A stretch of DNA of 64,000 nt. Origin: Perkinsus olseni (taxonomy: Eukaryota; Perkinsozoa; Perkinsida; Perkinsidae). The DNA lies in contig JABANP010000201.1 of the NCBI GenBank assembly GCA_013115135.1, positions 23,761-87,760 on the forward strand, read 5' to 3'. Below the pieces are notes generated by a model. That model worked only from the letters and a program-made list of their open reading frames with translations. It ran no database searches and had not been told where the DNA came from. The position numbers and the translations under genes were made by a program. This document shows positions 46,886-58,392 of the stretch, in pieces; the stretch's first letter is position 1, and each line of letters starts with the position of its first letter.

Positions 46886-49251
46886 TTACCGGCGACCAGC
46901 CTTCTTGAGTTGCTCTAGCATCTCAGAATGACGAGTGCAGATACCACTACGAGATATCTTCTGAGTAGCAGTCATGCACTTGTTATCAGAAGTCCAGGGA
47001 TCACAGATGAGACCAACAGCAACTATCTTCTCCAATGGTGATAAGTTGCTCTTCTTATGGATCTCCGTCATATCCCTGAGGACCTCCTTATTGGCTGCGG
47101 GGTTGGCGAGTAAATCGTCAGCATCCTTATATTCAATCTTATTATTAGCAGCCCACTTCTCCAGGTTCTTAATATTAACTTGAACAAGAGCGACAGGGCG
47201 ATCCATCGTACCATCGCCATATACCATTACACCACCAGCGAGAGCATTAACAAACTCTGAGGAGCCGTAGATGTTCTCCATGTTCTCCATAGCGATATAC
47301 TCTCCACCCTTCAGCTTCACAAGATTCTTAACGCGATCAATGATACGTAAGGTTCCGTCAGGTAGCCATTCGCCAACATCACCAGTCCTGAACCATCCAT
47401 GTGGAAGATAGGACTTAGCCGTGAGATCAGTTAGCTTGTAGTAGCATCGACTGACACTAGGCCCGCGTATCATAACCTCACCACGACCAAGGCATGGGCA
47501 ACCATCAGCATCCATAGTGTCCTTACTGAGATAGGGTAGACCAGCCTTGTCGAGGATCTCAGCTTCGCCATTGGCATCGACACACGAACGTAACATTACT
47601 TCGATACCGGGTTCCTAAGATAAGAGGCTCATAAGAAAGAGGTAACAGGTGAGAGAGGGAACTTACCGGTGGTCCAACGTTGGAGCCTCGAGTATCCTCC
47701 ATAAGAGATATGCAGCCGCCAGCACAGGTCTCAGTAAGACCATAACCCTGGATAACAGGGCACGAGAATACACTGAGGCAGAACTTCTGGACCTCAGGTG
47801 AGAGAGCACCACCTCCGGACAGGACAACGGCAACGTTGCCACCGAAGGCAGCCTTGATCTTATTGAAGAGGACGAGGTCGAAGACAGGCGTGCTACGGCC
47901 ATTACTCATAGCGTGATATTTGTACCTGAAGGGTATATAGTGAGGAGATGATTTTCTGGAAGTGAAGACTTACTCGAGAGCCGCTGAAGCGAGATCCTTC
48001 TTCCACTGGGGGAGATGAGAGAACTTAGCCTTAGCACCCTTCATGATGACCTCGAAAATCTTGGGTACACCCATAATGAGGTGAGGTTTGAACTCCTCCA
48101 ACGCACCAGTAGGACGAGCACCAGCTCTAGTAATGGTATGGGGGTCAGCGTAACCGATGTGACCTCCCATAGAGAGTACACCAACATGAACAGCGAGCTC
48201 ATAGATATGAGCCAGGGGAAGGTAGGCCAGATGAGTGAAATGCTCCGGGAAGTAGTCGATAACCAAAGGAATAACAGTAGCAATGGTAAAGCGGATTGAC
48301 TTTATGGGGCATGACAACACCCTTAGGCCTACCAGTAGTACCACTAGTGTACATAACTACAGCAACGGAATCCTCAACACACTTGTGCATGGGATGCTTA
48401 TCAACGAGACCTTCACCAATCTTCAAGGCATCGTAATATTCAACAACCGTAATTCCTGAATCCTCAAAGCCAGTAAGATTGTCCTTGCAATCCTTAGGGT
48501 CCACATTCCAATTAGTATAAATAATATGCTTCAAGCTAGGCATCTCATCCTTCTTAGCGATAAGCTTACCGACATTCTTCCTATTACAGAAGATAGTAGT
48601 AGCAGAACTCTCTTGAATAGATTGGGCTACAGCATCAGGACCAAGTGTACCGTATACTGTTGATATGAACATATCCTGACTCCATGCACCCAAGGCAGTG
48701 GTAATCCAAGCATCACAAGTATCCTCAAACATGATAACCGAGCAAGGACCTTGGCAGTCATCAGAGTTACCAGTATGGGGTTGAGCATGGTTACCAATAC
48801 TCGTGAGATAAGCACCCATTGCTCTGAGGTTGCATCCTAGCTGACCGAACGTGGTCCAGTTAGTCTTGCCAAACACTTTAACCGGGAATCTCTCACCGAC
48901 ATCCTTGTAACCAAGGAACTCTCGAACACCGAGAGCAGGGAAGTCGGGTTGATTGAGAACGTTAGAGTAGACTAAGTCCAAGCAAGTCTCAGCACCGGGG
49001 GCCCAAAAGCATACGGGCTTGAAGTCCTTCTTACCGGTCATAACACGGATTGGATCGCCATTCTGAGAGGGAATGATGTACTAATCGCTATTGGTTGTAA
49101 GGGTTATTACCTCCTCACCAACGACCTCTGAGTTATCCTGATCTTCCGGTTTTTTGAAGCTAAGCCTCCGAATCGGGCCTCCTGTAATGGCCCAGACCAG
49201 GATGTCGAGGAATTTCAACACCCCAGTAGCAATAGATACGCCGATAGACAT
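46886..49251 (-). CDS. Long-chain acyl-CoA synthetase, tandem copy 3, with one-base frameshift
   Basis: Four exons (49111-49251, 47974-49062, 47667-47925, 46886-47614). The N-terminus MSIGVSIATGVLKFLDILVW differs from copies 1 and 2. The intron after VGER found in the other two is absent. Motifs include VAVVMYTSGTTGRPKGVVMP (about 48365-48310), VVLSGGGALSPEVQKF, GYGLTETCAGG and GDVGEWLPDGTLRIIDR. Straight after VVMPHK the frame changes: the continuation IRFTIATVIPLVIDYFPEHF is one base out because of an extra A in an AAA run at 48301-48303. Sisters read PHSSILFTIGSV without a shift. With that base ignored, the exons total 739 codons. It may be a pseudogene, a sequencing error in the homopolymer, or a recoding site. 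Confidence 0.88.
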
Positions 49252-49875
49252 TACAAACTACAGCGATAACAAATCTAATACCAAAACATGAGGTAATCAC
49301 TAGCCTGTCGAGTGGGATATGCTCGCTAAGGAAGGCTAGGAATGTGAATCGCGCGCGCCCTGAGGAGCTGCGCAATTTTAAAATCTCTTGTGCCGTTCTC
49401 GTGGGACTAATTTTTGAGGTCCGTCATGTTTTGATGGCTGAAAATCGAGTTGGGGTGCTCCCTGGCAGCGTGATTCACGCTGCGTGAACACTAAAACGTG
49501 ATAAGGTGTAGCCGTATCCTCGAAGGTTCTTATCCTTTTGGACGCTTAATAATGGAAGAAGACACTCCCTCAGTGGACCCTCCGATAGCTAGAGAGTTAA
49601 GACAATCGTCTAACATGACACTGAGCTCCCTCGGAGTATCCGAGGTCCAAGATGGCATCCTACATGAGACTGATAGTACCATAATCGCTGTATAACATGA
49701 TAGTAGCCTGCATACGCTCAGACTCCAACACTCATCCTCGGTACGCTGGGAGGACGATGTCCGCTACACCCATGACCAGGCGTTTCCAGAACCTAGTACA
49801 CGGGGCACAGTCCTTGAGGAGGTTTTCAGCTGCTGACGCCAACGTTGTATTGAGGTGAGGTAGAAGCCTGGCCGG
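49252..49875. other. Divergent intergenic region between acyl-CoA synthetase copy 3 and CFAP44
   Basis: No supported coding frame. It contains a near-palindrome GTGATTCACGCTGCGTGAAC around 49470 and presumably both promoters. Confidence 0.5.
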
Positions 49876-52800
49876 ATGAGTACACGATCAGGGTTTAGGA
49901 AAAGCCTTTTGGAGAGGAAGATCACTCGGCGTGGTACACTGGATTTCTCATCGGTAGTGGATTTCCCCTTAGGGGGTATCACAAGGAGAGATCAGATACA
50001 AAGGAGGACCAGCTACGGCAATCTCAGCCTTCCTGATGAAGATGGCAACACAACAGAGGCTTTGCGTGCGACTTCGCAATACACTATAGAGGGCAATAAG
50101 GAGCTTCAACCGCCAGTGAGGGCTGACGAACAAATACCGTCACATCTCGTCAATCATGAACGTAGGGGAAGTGTAATGTCATTGCTCTATGCGTAGCTGG
50201 CACAGGCACCTTTGGCTTCAACTTCGATAATCGGTACAATCTGGTGTTCTTCCCGGATGGCGAGAGATTTGCCTACAGTGTTGGACAGTTTACCAAAGTG
50301 TAGGTCCAAAGACGGGAGCAGTAGTAGTAATTATCAGCTCTGAAGGCGGACCAGATCTCCCAACAACCAGCCGTCATGGGGAACTACTTCTCCCTGAAAT
50401 TAATTTTAACTTTCCAGCTCATGTGGAAGCATTGCCTCTCCCATTAGATATACCCTATCGAATGGTGAACAGCTATCAATACCCAGCATAGACCAAGGAG
50501 GTGTTGGGGCACTGGCCATCGATCCATGCGGCACCTATCTTGCTATAGGGGAGAAGTGTCACCATCGTCGGCCTAATGTGTACGATACTCTCATAAACGT
50601 CGTGAAGAATGCGTCCTTGTTGTTCAGTTACATATACGACATCACAACGGACTTCCGCACCGGGGACCGGTATCCAGCAGCCTTGCACAGGATACTCCGG
50701 GGAGGTGACGACTGGCAGCTGGGCAGGCGACACCTACCCTCCTTCAGGATCCGAACGTGGATACGCCTCTGTAGACTTCAGCCCGCATGACAAGACACAG
50801 CTATGTAGGGAGCTGACGCGCACGCTTCCGTGGTTTGAATGGGATCGCAACACTCAGGCACATTGGGTTGCTCCCCCGACTATTTGTTATCTATATGGGA
50901 TTGGCATTCGGAGAAGGTTTTACTCCGATGCAAAGCTTTTGGACAGGAAGTCGTTAGATGTGTCTGGGGAAGGTTTCCAGGGACGCTGGTTACATATGGT
51001 AGGACCAGGGGTCGAACCTGGGACCTTTCGGTGTTGAGAGGACAATCTCTCTAGGAGTTGGGCACATACGATTCTGGAAGATGGCCAAGACATTCACTGG
51101 TTTGAAGCTCCAAGGGGATATCGGCAAGTTCGGCCAAGCTGAGCTGAGCGATATTGAGGCTTATGTCCAACTCCCTGATGGGAAGGTCGTTACAGGTAGC
51201 GGGCGCGGGGATCGAACCTGGGCCGTTCGAATGGAAACCCTCGGCAGGCAGCGAGTACGGTAAGCTGCTACTCTGGGAGGGAGTCTTCGTTAAGTGTGAA
51301 ATGGTACGGAAGCCGGAGGGAGGCGACACTGCTCGGCCGTGTCATGATGGGCCTATCGGAGTGGTGAGGTTGCAGAGTCTATCTCGGACTATCTCACTTC
51401 TGCTGAGTCTTCATAGGTCTTCATAGCTGATCTCAATACTGATGGAAAGGAAGGCGCGGTCTCGACGGTGGTGACGGGAGGCCACGACGGCTACATACGA
51501 TGGTGGTCATTCGAAGATGTTGATCAAGCTGAGCCTCCTGATGCTGATGATGGACAAGGGCTTGATGTAAGGTCTGATAATGCGCATCTTACCAGTACTG
51601 CCTACAGGTTGGTATTACCATGCTCCAGGAGCTCAGAGTGCCTAGTGATAGTGGCTCATCCAGGTCTAGAATACAGCATATTGAGAGGTAGTTCCGCTCT
51701 GCTGTGGGAAGGATGATGGTGGTGATGACCAGGTCCAAGGACTCGACAAAATGGCTGGTACAAGACTCCCATCATGGTGTTATATGGCTGGTAAATATGG
51801 AGTCCACGGTCCAACCTCAGATACTACAGGTAGGAACCGCTCCTATATATACTGGCTACTTGCCGTTCAGGTTATCAGAGCTCCAGCCGCGGCTCTCACA
51901 GGAGTGGGGCTAGTTATGGACGGCACCCCAGGAGAGCAGCCGACATCGATGGCGGTTGTCGGCGGGGAGGATGGCGCCATCCGTAGGGCTCTCTGGCATG
52001 TATCAGGCCCCTGCATCTCCCGTTATAGGAGCTTACAATGTCACTGTGGATACTCCAACCATGGCAGAGTATTTCCACTATAACCTGGAGTATGATGATG
52101 ACGAGGAAGTGGTAAAAGTCACGTCGATGATTATGGTAAGAGGTCACCACCTCTGCATAGCAGCAGACCATTACTACTGCTCTTACCTATTACAGGTGTC
52201 CTCCAATAGCGCCATCGTTGGCTATGATGACGGAACGGTACCACTATTCTCGACGACCACTAGTGACTGTACCTGCATCAGGTCCGATGGTTATCCTTAA
52301 CCTCTAAGGGCTTCACCCTATGCGGATCGTGGAAGCCTCATTCGAATACCCCGGTCGACATTATCCTCAGTAACCCCTATCATGTCTTCTATGCATCTTC
52401 AGTCTGCCCTCTCAGAGTCGGACCACCTCCTCATCACCCTATCGAAGGCTGACTCTACAGCCTTCTGTTTCCGTATAGTCGAGTAAGCATCCATGGTCCA
52501 TGCTGTGTCACTGTTATTACTCGACCGTTAGGTCCCCAGCTACTCTTCTTCCCCTCGGATTCATCCAAGTAGAAGACGATAGCATCACATCGGCCGCCCT
52601 GGAGGGACCTAAGCTGCTACTGGCGCTGAGCGATGGCAGCTTACGGGAGTACGACCTCTCCACAACGGTACGCAATCCTTTTTGTGGCGCGTGACGAATT
52701 CAGGCTACGTCTCTTCAGATGAGCGCGGACCTAGCAGCGGTCGAGTCCTATAGCTTATCGACGCTGGCGGGTCGTCAGCTCGTACCAGTCATCCCATCGC

Positions 52801-55800
52801 CTGCTAGGATTAGGAATATGAAAAGGAGAGAGGCCAAGGTGAGGGCTCAGAGCGAGGAGCCTCGTGATGGGGAGGAAGAGGAGGGAGAGCGTGAGGAGGA
52901 GAGTGATGGTAAGTCACACTGTGGAAGGTTATTATGGAAGGGTGTAGTCCTAGATGAAGATATCGAAGAGCCTGAAGTCGAGTTGGCTAAGGAGGGTCAC
53001 GTAACAGCCTGCTGCTTGTAAGCTGCTTCTATCCATCCTATGCAACTAGAGCTGATTCAGGTCCCAGCCGAGTGGTCGTCTCCTAGCTGGGGTGGGGCGG
53101 TACGAGGGATATCTGTGGGAGCTCGTCGATGGGGAGGAGGAGGCTATGCCCAGGCTTGGCCTCATGCCGGATGCCCATCCTGGTGGCTTGCTGTCGAGGG
53201 CCTTCCATTGTTGATCGTCGTCTTGTAGTTCAAATGGTTTGGTCGCCGAGTGGAAGGTTCCTGATCGTTGGATACAACAATGGCCGTGTCTGGCTGGTGA
53301 GGTCTCGGGTTCAATCCCAAGTTGGGGTATTTTCAGAGCAGGTCCCCAAGGACTCATCATTAACTACCTACATTGAGGTGGCCTGTGGTGACGCTGTGAG
53401 AGGACCAATAGCAGCAGCGCGATTGTCCGTTGATGATCGATGCTTAGCAGTAGCTTCTCGAGATGGCTCCCTCAGTATACACACTTTGCAAAGTGACAAG
53501 GTAGAAAAGGAGGAACCGGGGATCGAACCAGGGACTATTCGATTGCGAGCAGATCTTCGAGGCCAGCAGGCTGTTGGCGGCTCAACGAAGGGAAGGGAAG
53601 AGTGGTATCGTCGATGACATGTTCCCAACGACCGACTGCAGCCTGCGATGCGGTAGTAGTTCACTAACCCAGCGAGCGTCCGCAGAAGTGGCCTGTAGAC
53701 CTACCACCAGTGGACAACAGTTGCTGGGAAGTATTAGCTGACAAGGCCGAAGTGCCGGAAGGAATGAAGGTCCGCTTTGCTGTATCCTTGAGCTGGTATT
53801 CTTCGAGGACATTGCCAGATTATCACAACACGGAGCCACTACTCTCTCGAGAAAGAAAAGGTGAAAGCTGAGGAGGAGAAGGCACATGCTGTAGCAGAGG
53901 GACACAAGGAGAATGTAAGCAGTCAGCCTGTTTTGGTGATTAAGGTCCAGATTTCGAATTATAGTAGCCCTGGTTCTATTCCTAGAGCCTCGGCTTTCTA
54001 CATAATTTCTCCATCAGGTACGGAAGGAAGTGGCGATGCTGAGGCAGCAGTTGGAGGACATCAGGTCGGCCTTCCACAAGGAGGTGATCATCATCTTGGC
54101 ACTACTTCGCTACTTAACGACTACAGGTCGAAGAAGCCAGCCTACAGCCATTAACTGTCAAGGAGGCTGCGACCTTATTCACAGTTGATGATGAGTATGT
54201 GCAGTCACTGCGTCATCAAATAGATAGCACTGTCGAGGAGGTACGGTCCCACTTGTCTCCCTTCTGAGACGTTACGACATTCGAGAGTAGGTGAATATCG
54301 AAATGGCTTACGATGTAGAGAAGAGCAAGTTGGGGGTATCTAAGGTTGAAGATCACTTCCTTCGGGATGTAGATTGCGAGGCAATCCAGGTCCAGTCCTT
54401 CGATCGGTCAGCATCATCAGTTGGTGGGTTGGATACTTTGTAGAGTAGAGGGCAGCTAGGAGTACTGTCAGGTACCTTCCGTGTCCAGACTCTACCGGAG
54501 CACTTTCATGAGGAATTAACGAGACTGAAGGGTCTGCTGGAGCGTTCGGGTAGTAGGAAAGGGTTCGCCTATCAGGACTTGAGGTGTTCATAGGGACCAC
54601 TGGATTACGGTCAAGGAGGAGGCAAGAAGAGAACAAACCCCCTGGGGCAGCTTCCGGTGGAGATGGCATGAGTGAGTCGAAGAGGCCATGGGAGGGTGGA
54701 TAGACCCGTGGTGTAGTTGTGAGCTTGGGAGACCATGCAGATGGGCAGCAGAGGACACTGACTACAGCGCTGAAGAGGGAGATGAGGAGGGCCAAGCGAG
54801 AGCATCGGAGGAGGCAACTGGAAGAGCTGAAGAATGCCAAGCCTGACGGCAGTATTGATGACGAAATGGATGTAATGGCTGCCGCACTTCGAGGAACGGA
54901 GGGTCCCAGTACGGGTTTAGGTGGAGGCTATAAGAAGGGCGGAGGCTGGTATGGGTCATTACGTCCTTAGATCCAGTCCAAACTATCAGTTACGTGATAG
55001 TGAAAGGTGATCATCATCGTCATCACTGCAGTGGTGGCGATGTTGACAGATGTGATGGTATCAGGATGAACACCGATATTAAAAGGAGGCAGATGCTGTT
55101 GCTAGAGGAGGCCTTGCATACCATTCAGTCCAATTTCAATACCGAGGTGGGGCAGCAGAGAGCAAAGGGAAGTTCACTAGTAGTAGCGCAAGGTACTGGA
55201 GTTGAGGGCTCAGAGGAGGAGACTACGGGTGCAGTTCATCGAGGACCTCACCAAGCTGAAGGACATCAGCTCCATACTCAACAGGGAGGAGGATGCCGTC
55301 CTCGGTCATGCACTAGAGTAGGCCATTGACGTTCGGATTATCACGGCTATCCGGGGCATCTTTTCAGATCAATGTTCCTCAATCAGTGCCGTCTTGCTAG
55401 TGTGCCACAGCAGCCATCAGATGGAAGTTATACGGCAGTCTTGGAGACGATTATTCAAGCCCTTCGGAAGGACCTGCCTGAGGAATACCCGGACGGCCGA
55501 TATAATCTGGTGAGAGCAGAGCGGCTGCCGTACTCCGATCGCAGTCGGGCAGGTCACCGAAGGAAGGGCTGGTCCGCTACTTCCCGAACCCCCAAGGGAG
55601 CAGGTAAGAGCAGTGGAGCGGTGCTGATGCTGATCAATGGCCCAGGTATCAGACCTCATACTTGGTGATCATGGGCTACCCTCAGCGGCTGTCAATCGCA
55701 ACCAAGCTAGAAGTAATATCCTGTTGAGCTCGGCGCCTAGGGAACCTCTTTCAGGCTTACTAGAGGACCGTAGGGAGGGTGGAAGAGTGAGAGAGCAGTT

Positions 55801-58307
55801 GGTGTAGGATGATCACATTCCCCTTCTTACTGACACCTCTAGCTATGTCATGCAGCAGGTCCGCACAGAAGGATATATTCTTGAGGGTGAAGTGTGCTGT
55901 TGATGCGTTCAACAAGCGAGTGGCTGCGTTGAGCAATGAGAAGTCTAAGTTGCATGCGGACCTCAAGATGGCGCAAATAAGTCTTATCACATTGTAGCGA
56001 GAAGGTTGCTGCTACTTTCTGGACTATCGCTGACTCTCGCTAGATACGAAGAGCTAGTGCTGCTCAGCAACCTCGAGGAGGCTGATGCTGCATTGTACGC
56101 TAAATTGGATAAGTCCGTCGACGAGATGACGGTGGTGATGAGGTCTATCGAGGAGTGCCAGAAGTCGCTCCTGGACAAGAGGACTGAGATCGATACCTGG
56201 CAGGTCGGTACGCTTCTAGCGCTTGCCGAGTCCCTGAGATATGTCAATGATTCAGGCAGAGGAGTCCAGACTGCAATCGGAGTTTAGTAGTATCATCAAT
56301 GACAATCCGGGAGCAGATCAGTTCTCGGGTGATCTGATGAAGATCTATCGGCGGAAGGTTAAGAGTAAGGGGTGGGCAAAGGAGGCAGTGTGGTAGTGTC
56401 GATGTTCAGGGCCGAAGAAAAGGGAGGGAGGGGGAGATGACGATGATGATGAGAGCTTCGACACCGACCTCGATTCCGACAGGTAGCTCTTGTGACGATG
56501 ACCGTCCTCTCGGACTGTGGCTGGCCTCTTCTTGGGCGCCTTTGGAAATACTCAACGTGGATTCTTCCTTTCTACCCTGCATCTTGCCCTGGATATCGAC
56601 TATTCCTTGCAGTGATGTTGACAGTAATGCTGAAGAGATCGAAGAACCTGAAGAGGACGTCTGCCCTCCTGGCTGCGATCAGGCGGTCTTCAAAGCGGTG
56701 AGTTGTTGTTGAGTATCTTCGTTAGGAAGGCAGGAGCTCGGTGGGACAGGTGATCGGTCTCCGCGACCAACGGCTTGACATGGAAGAAGCATTGACTGAA
56801 ATACAGAAAGCTGTGGATGAGATCAAGAAGACCCACACGAGGTTACTGCAGAAGGAGAAAGCACTAGACAAGGAGCAGATGCAGGCGGAGGAGTGAGTAC
56901 ACTTTCGGGAGGGAAGGGCATGCTCAGCTATCGTATAGGAAAATACAGCATTTCCAAACAGAGAAGCAGCAGAAGTTGAACCACCTCCACACCGTCCTTC
57001 TTCTGAGGCTCTCGCAGATGAAGTGAGCAGCAGCCGACGTCCGTTGACGGAGGGCTGGTATCAGGTGCCTCTCGGTGGTTGGAGGGGACGGCGAGGAATT
57101 CCCAGGGATTGGCCAATGCGCTCTAATGCCTGGGCAGACACTGCGGCTACCGGAGACCCTCGACGGAGGGCAGGTATGATGGTGGCAGTGCAGCTGTGAG
57201 GAGTCATGAGATCATACAGGTGGTGTTCACTAAGACCGCCCTGCAGAGGCTACGACAGCGTATTATCGATCTACACGGGGAGAAGGCCAGCGTGAGAAGA
57301 GAATATCGAGAGTTGAAGCGAGTGTACGGCGTGAGGGCACGGGAGAATAAAAAGGTGATGAGCGGCGACATATGGTCGTTATGGATGGGGGAGGTGTGTA
57401 GATTGGCGAGAACTTGAAGGAGCTGGAGAGGAAATTGGAGGAGATTCAGCAGCTCAAATTCGGGCAGTTGGTTGACATTGACGATCTGGAGAAAAGCGGT
57501 GAGGTTTTAATAAAAGACTTCTCGAGTTTCGAACCTGCGTCGATCCTGTGTCACCTCCGACAGGCGGTAACGGGCTGTTCAGGTATTTCTCGAGAGCAAG
57601 AGGAATTGGAGAATCGCCTTCGGGACACGGAGGTGCGAATGCATAAGCGGCTTGCTAAGTGGGAAGCAAAAATAAAAGAAGAGAAGTAATAACGGTAGTA
57701 GTGGTGGCTTTTGTGGAGCTTTGCTGTGCAGGCAAGTACACGTGGAACTGACGAGGTCCAATACGAAAGTGATGGAGGACATCGCCAAGCTCGGCCAATG
57801 CCGAGTCGTTCTGGACGCCGAATTGGATGGGAGGATAGCTCGTGTAGCTCTCGACGAAGGACCAACTTCTGATGGGAAGGAGATCGAGTATGAGAGAATG
57901 CAAGACTTGTTGAACATGCAGGTGAGTAGCATCACTGCTGCTTGCAGTCGTTGCTGCTGCCGGAATGCTTCCCTCAGCGGAAGGAGATTGCTACCCTACA
58001 AGCGGAGATTGAATTATTCCGTCGTAAAGGCGGTCACATCTATACTACAGTCACTTCGATGGAGGTGAGGGAGGATGGCAACACTCAAGTGATTGTGGTG
58101 CTCATTTTATATACCAGACTTCACACGAGCCATCCACACAAGAATGAACATGCTAAATTAGTCGTTAACGATTATCGATTTCTTGCGTTGAGAGTTACTC
58201 GAAAGATGTTCATTCTCCTCCAATCACGCATGACGGTTATCATGGCATGTTCATCAACATTATCCTCTTGCATGGTGGACAATCCCAGGCTAGAAACTAC
58301 GCATTGA
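49876..58307 (+). CDS. CFAP44: CFAP44 (WDR52) cilia- and flagella-associated WD-repeat/coiled-coil protein
   Basis: A large multi-exon gene. A basic N-terminus (MSTRSGFRKSLLERK, ATG 49876) is followed by FGFNFDNRYNLVFFPDGERF (about 50215-50280), GGVGALAIDPCGTYLAIGEK (about 50491-50550) and the family hallmark VTYGVGHIRFWKMAKTFTGL with KLQGDIGKFGQAELSDIEAY and LPDGKVVTGSEYGKLLLWEG (about 50985-51290). More WD-type exons run to about 53500 (FLIVGYNNGRVWL, CLAVASRDGSLSIHTL). The second half is coiled coil: LSREKVKAEEEKAHAVAEGH, REMRRAKREHRRRQLEELKN then AKPDGSIDDEMD (about 54780-54870), and TDIKRRQMLLLEEALHTIQS (about 55072-55130), all as in CFAP44. CFAP44 with CFAP43 forms the T/TH complex that tethers the inner-arm dynein f motor head in axonemes. 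The C-terminal end after FRRKGGHIYTTVTS is uncertain. At least four of its introns contain tRNA-like sequence. Confidence 0.85.
50999..51054 (+). other. tRNA-like intron, antisense (CFAP44, first)
   Basis: A 56-nt intron (GTAGGACC...CTCTCTAG) joins TLVTYG to VGHIRFW. Its complement reads CACCGAAAGGTCCCAGGTTC then GACCCCTGGTCCTAC, reaching from the anticodon stem to the acceptor, and includes CTCTCAA, which could be a Glu-type anticodon loop. Confidence 0.85.
51196..51247 (+). other. tRNA-like intron, antisense (CFAP44, second)
   Basis: A 52-nt intron (GTAGCGGG...CTCGGCAG) joins GKVVTG to SEYGKLLLW. Its complement contains CGAACGGCCCAGGTTCGATC then CCCGCGCCCGC. Confidence 0.85.
53297..53338 (+). 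other. tRNA-like intron, sense (CFAP44, third)
   Basis: A 42-nt segment, GTGAGGTCTCGGGTTCAATC then CCAAG...TTTTCAGAG, joins NGRVWL to QVPKDSS in frame. It carries a variable loop and T-arm with pairing stem CGGG/CCAAG-like. Unspliced it stays open too (42 nt), so retention is an alternative. Confidence 0.6.
53501..53552 (+). other. tRNA-like intron, antisense (CFAP44, fourth)
   Basis: A 52-nt intron (GTAGAAAAGG...GCGAGCAG) joins LQSDK to IFEASRLLAAQRR. Its complement contains AATAGTCCCTGGTTCGATCC then CCGGTTCCTCC. Confidence 0.82.
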
Positions 58308-58392
58308 CCGGTAAACCAAGGAACGAATGGTTTTGTATAATAGTTCAACTGTACATGAACGCGACAGTCACTGTGCGACGTAAATCAATAGA

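Noticed and set aside
49160..49375. 71-residue minus-strand frame overlapping the first exon of acyl-CoA synthetase copy 3
   Set aside because: The frame starting at 49251 matches the N-termini of copies 1 and 2 and splices correctly; the longer frame is out of phase.
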